18,120 bases of DNA from UBA5177 sp002413265. GTDB taxonomy: Bacteria; Chloroflexota; UBA5177. Under the pieces are notes generated by a model. That model worked only from the letters and a program-made list of their open reading frames with translations, made no database searches and was not told the DNA's origin. This document shows, piece after piece, positions 16,668 to 18,120 of the stretch. The translations under genes and the position numbers were made by a program. The DNA lies in NCBI GenBank assembly GCA_036752825.1, contig DAIORV010000041.1:1-18120 (forward strand). Direction: 5' to 3'. Numbering within the stretch: position 1 is the first letter of the stretch; the number at the start of each line of letters is the position of its first letter.

Positions 16668-17755
16668 TTGATAGTGAATGAGGTCGAGGTCAGGGCGCTG
16701 TCACCCTGCGGCGTGGTCGCTTCAACCTGGACCGGTATGCGGGTTCCGGAGGGTTCCTCGGGTACCGCCACCGAGCAGCTGGCAGTGCCGGTCGCGTCCG
16801 TGTGCCCCACGCAGCTGCCGTTGTTGCCGGGGAAGAGCATGGTCACGCTCACCCTGGCGTCAGGCACGTCCGAGCCGTCGAAAGTGACATGAACAGATAC
16901 GGTCGCGAGCTGGCCGACGGCGAAGCTTGGAGCAGTGGGCGCGGCGGAGATCACGAGGCCCGCCGGCGTCGGCGTCGCCGTCGCGGTTGGTGTGTTGGTC
17001 GGACGGGGTGTGGGACGGGGAGTTGAGCTGTTCGTTGGCTGAGGCGTCGCGGTTGGTGTCGACGTTGAGGTAGCAACCTCCGTGGCAGTCGAGGTGTCCG
17101 TCGGGACAGGACTCTCTGTCGGCGTGGCGGGATGCTGTCGAAGAGCGGTGCTGTAGCGCCGCGTCAGGGCGACCAGGTGAGACGATTGCGTGCTGAAAGC
17201 GTGGCGCAGCCGGTCTTGAAGCTGAAGTGGAGCGACGCCCGTGTATTCAAAATAGGCTTCGACTTCGACAGGCCCGATCCGGAAGAAGTCGAACACCAGG
17301 GTTCCGTACGCATCGCTGACCGCATAGCGGCGCGTCCATAGGTGGGCAACTCGATAGAGACGCGTTCGCAGCTTCAGGTCATTCAGCGCACGCTGGGACC
17401 CTCGAGCGCCCTTGAAAACGTGGACTCCATAAGCAAAGACGGTTCGATGGCTACGAACAGCCGCGCCGCGTCCGGTTCGAAAGTGCCAGAGTCCGGCTTG
17501 AATCCATCCCTCTCCATCAATACGACCCAATCGAGAGAACGACGTCCGGTGCACTGGCCCGAAATAGGTGTCGGCGACGGCATTGGTGGCGGGTAGCGGG
17601 GTGACGGCGAAGCCGCTCGGGTAGTCATGGCGCGACAAGGCGAGGGAAAACGCCGCGGATGTGGGCAGAGGCGCGATCGATAGCGCAGCCAAAAGCGCTG
17701 CCGGCGCCAGTAGGAACCGTCGTATGTTGCCTCTCCTCAAGTGCCCGCCAATCAT
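16664..17755 (-). CDS. Secreted protein with Thr-Pro linker and C-terminal Ig-like domain
   Basis: A 363-residue exported protein. The signal peptide (1-34) has Arg residues, a long Leu/Ala core and likely cleavage after TSA. An N-terminal globular domain (about 35-207, rich in Arg, Tyr and Phe) is not recognised. A Thr/Pro/Ser linker (about 209-264, with TPTATP-like repeats) follows. The C-terminal domain (about 267-363) resembles bacterial Ig-like/invasion-type folds: VGQLATVSVHVTFDG, then SCVGHTDATGTASCSVAV with a likely disulfide C315-C327. The start ATG 17755 has no clear ribosome binding site. The stop overlaps the lipoprotein's GTG. It is probably a surface-exposed protein acting with the lipoprotein; the ligand is unknown. 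TPT-rich linkers of this kind are common in Chloroflexota. Confidence 0.8.
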   Translation of the reverse strand: MIGGHLRRGNIRRFLLAPAALLAALSIAPLPTSAAFSLALSRHDYPSGFAVTPLPATNAVADTYFGPVHRTSFSRLGRIDGEGWIQAGLWHFRTGRGAAVRSHRTVFAYGVHVFKGARGSQRALNDLKLRTRLYRVAHLWTRRYAVSDAYGTLVFDFFRIGPVEVEAYFEYTGVAPLQLQDRLRHAFSTQSSHLVALTRRYSTALRQHPATPTESPVPTDTSTATEVATSTSTPTATPQPTNSSTPRPTPRPTNTPTATATPTPAGLVISAAPTAPSFAVGQLATVSVHVTFDGSDVPDARVSVTMLFPGNNGSCVGHTDATGTASCSVAVPEEPSGTRIPVQVEATTPQGDSALTSTSFTIK

Positions 17756-17815
17756 ACGCGTCTCGGTCCAAGATGCGCTAAGTCGAGAAGTACAGGTCCC
17801 GCGTGGGAATGCGAC

Positions 17816-18120
17816 TCAACGGACCGAAAAATATCGGTGCAGCACTTTCTTCTGCTTCCCAAATCGAACGGTGAAGGTCACGGAAGCACGGCCTCGCTGC
17901 AAGGCCAGCACCGTCCATCGAGCGGTCCAGACGCCTTGCTTATTGGCTTTGCCGCTGGCGGAGTAGCTCGAGGCCTTGTCAGGATAAACCACCTTCATTG
18001 CCACACTGGCGCCCGCAAGGGTATGCACTTCGACCGATTGCTGGCCATCTGGGTGCACCGTCTTGGCGTGAATCCTCGTCCATGCCTTGAGCTTTACCGG
18101 CTTGGGAGGCGGAGGCGGAC
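17816..18120 (-). CDS. C-terminal part of a secreted or surface protein, cut by window edge
   Basis: The reading frame is open from the right edge of the window to TGA at 17816-17818, about 100 residues. It begins with a Pro-rich segment (PPPPPKPVK) that looks like a linker. A beta-strand-rich domain follows, with alternating Val/Thr/Ser and the phrase GVWTARWTVLALQRGRASVTFTV, typical of an Ig-like or fibronectin-like module, ending in basic GKQKKVLHRYFSVR. The start is outside the window; the GTG at 18058 is internal and has no ribosome binding site. It lies 60 nt upstream of the Thr-Pro protein gene on the same strand and may be in the same operon. The family is not identified. Confidence 0.68.
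   Translation of the reverse strand, partial: PPPPPKPVKLKAWTRIHAKTVHPDGQQSVEVHTLAGASVAMKVVYPDKASSYSASGKANKQGVWTARWTVLALQRGRASVTFTVRFGKQKKVLHRYFSVR

Noticed and set aside
16960..17140. Repetitive GTCGG/GTTGG pattern that might be a tandem repeat or CRISPR-like array
   Set aside because: It is the coding sequence of the Thr-Pro linker of the secreted protein; units are irregular and there are no spacers.

Overview
The window is a GC-rich chromosomal stretch with a dense, operon-style layout and frequent GTG/TTG starts. Four features point to a monoderm bacterium, most likely Chloroflexota or the neighbouring Dormibacterota: a sortase-type LPQTG surface protein, low-complexity Thr-Pro (TPTATPT-like) stalks on secreted proteins, a cytochrome c oxidase subunit I/III fusion, and a cytochrome b fused to cytochrome c. 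No rRNA or other taxonomic marker is present, so this placement is an inference. No tRNA, CRISPR array or insertion sequence was seen.

Left part (1-2250): a membrane-bound DUF2231-Rieske protein on the minus strand; a 53-codon small gene with a good ribosome binding site on the plus strand; and a secreted 3D-domain (cell-wall-hydrolase-like) protein on the minus strand. The last has a TTG start and hairpins in its upstream region.

Respiratory operon (2248-8886, plus strand): ctaG, coxB with a cytochrome c tail, a coxA-coxC fusion, a small subunit-IV-like protein, a Rieske protein (qcrA), and a full-length cytochrome b with a fused cytochrome c domain (qcrB). The genes overlap or lie within about 30 nt of each other. 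Together they encode a menaquinol:cytochrome c reductase and a caa3-type oxidase. Both partners carry their own tethered c haem and there is no separate cytochrome c gene, which suggests a quinol-to-oxygen supercomplex.

After a gap of about 280 nt comes a secreted LPQTG-anchored protein with a long Pro/Thr stalk (9164-10423). It is closed by a textbook intrinsic terminator.

Central metabolic part: a MarR-family regulator and aconitase A overlap by an ATGA. The regulator's promoter is near-consensus, and its -10 box lies only 6 nt before the ATG, so the transcript is predicted to be leaderless. A dyad overlaps the promoter, which suggests autoregulation and regulation of the TCA-cycle enzyme.

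Right part (13925-18120): an ECF-type sigma factor overlaps a single-pass membrane protein that looks like its anti-sigma partner. The stop codon of that pair abuts the stop codon of an opposing group: a lipoprotein, a secreted protein with a Thr-Pro linker and Ig-like domain, and the C-terminal part of another secreted protein cut by the window edge. This may be a cell-envelope sensing and surface module.
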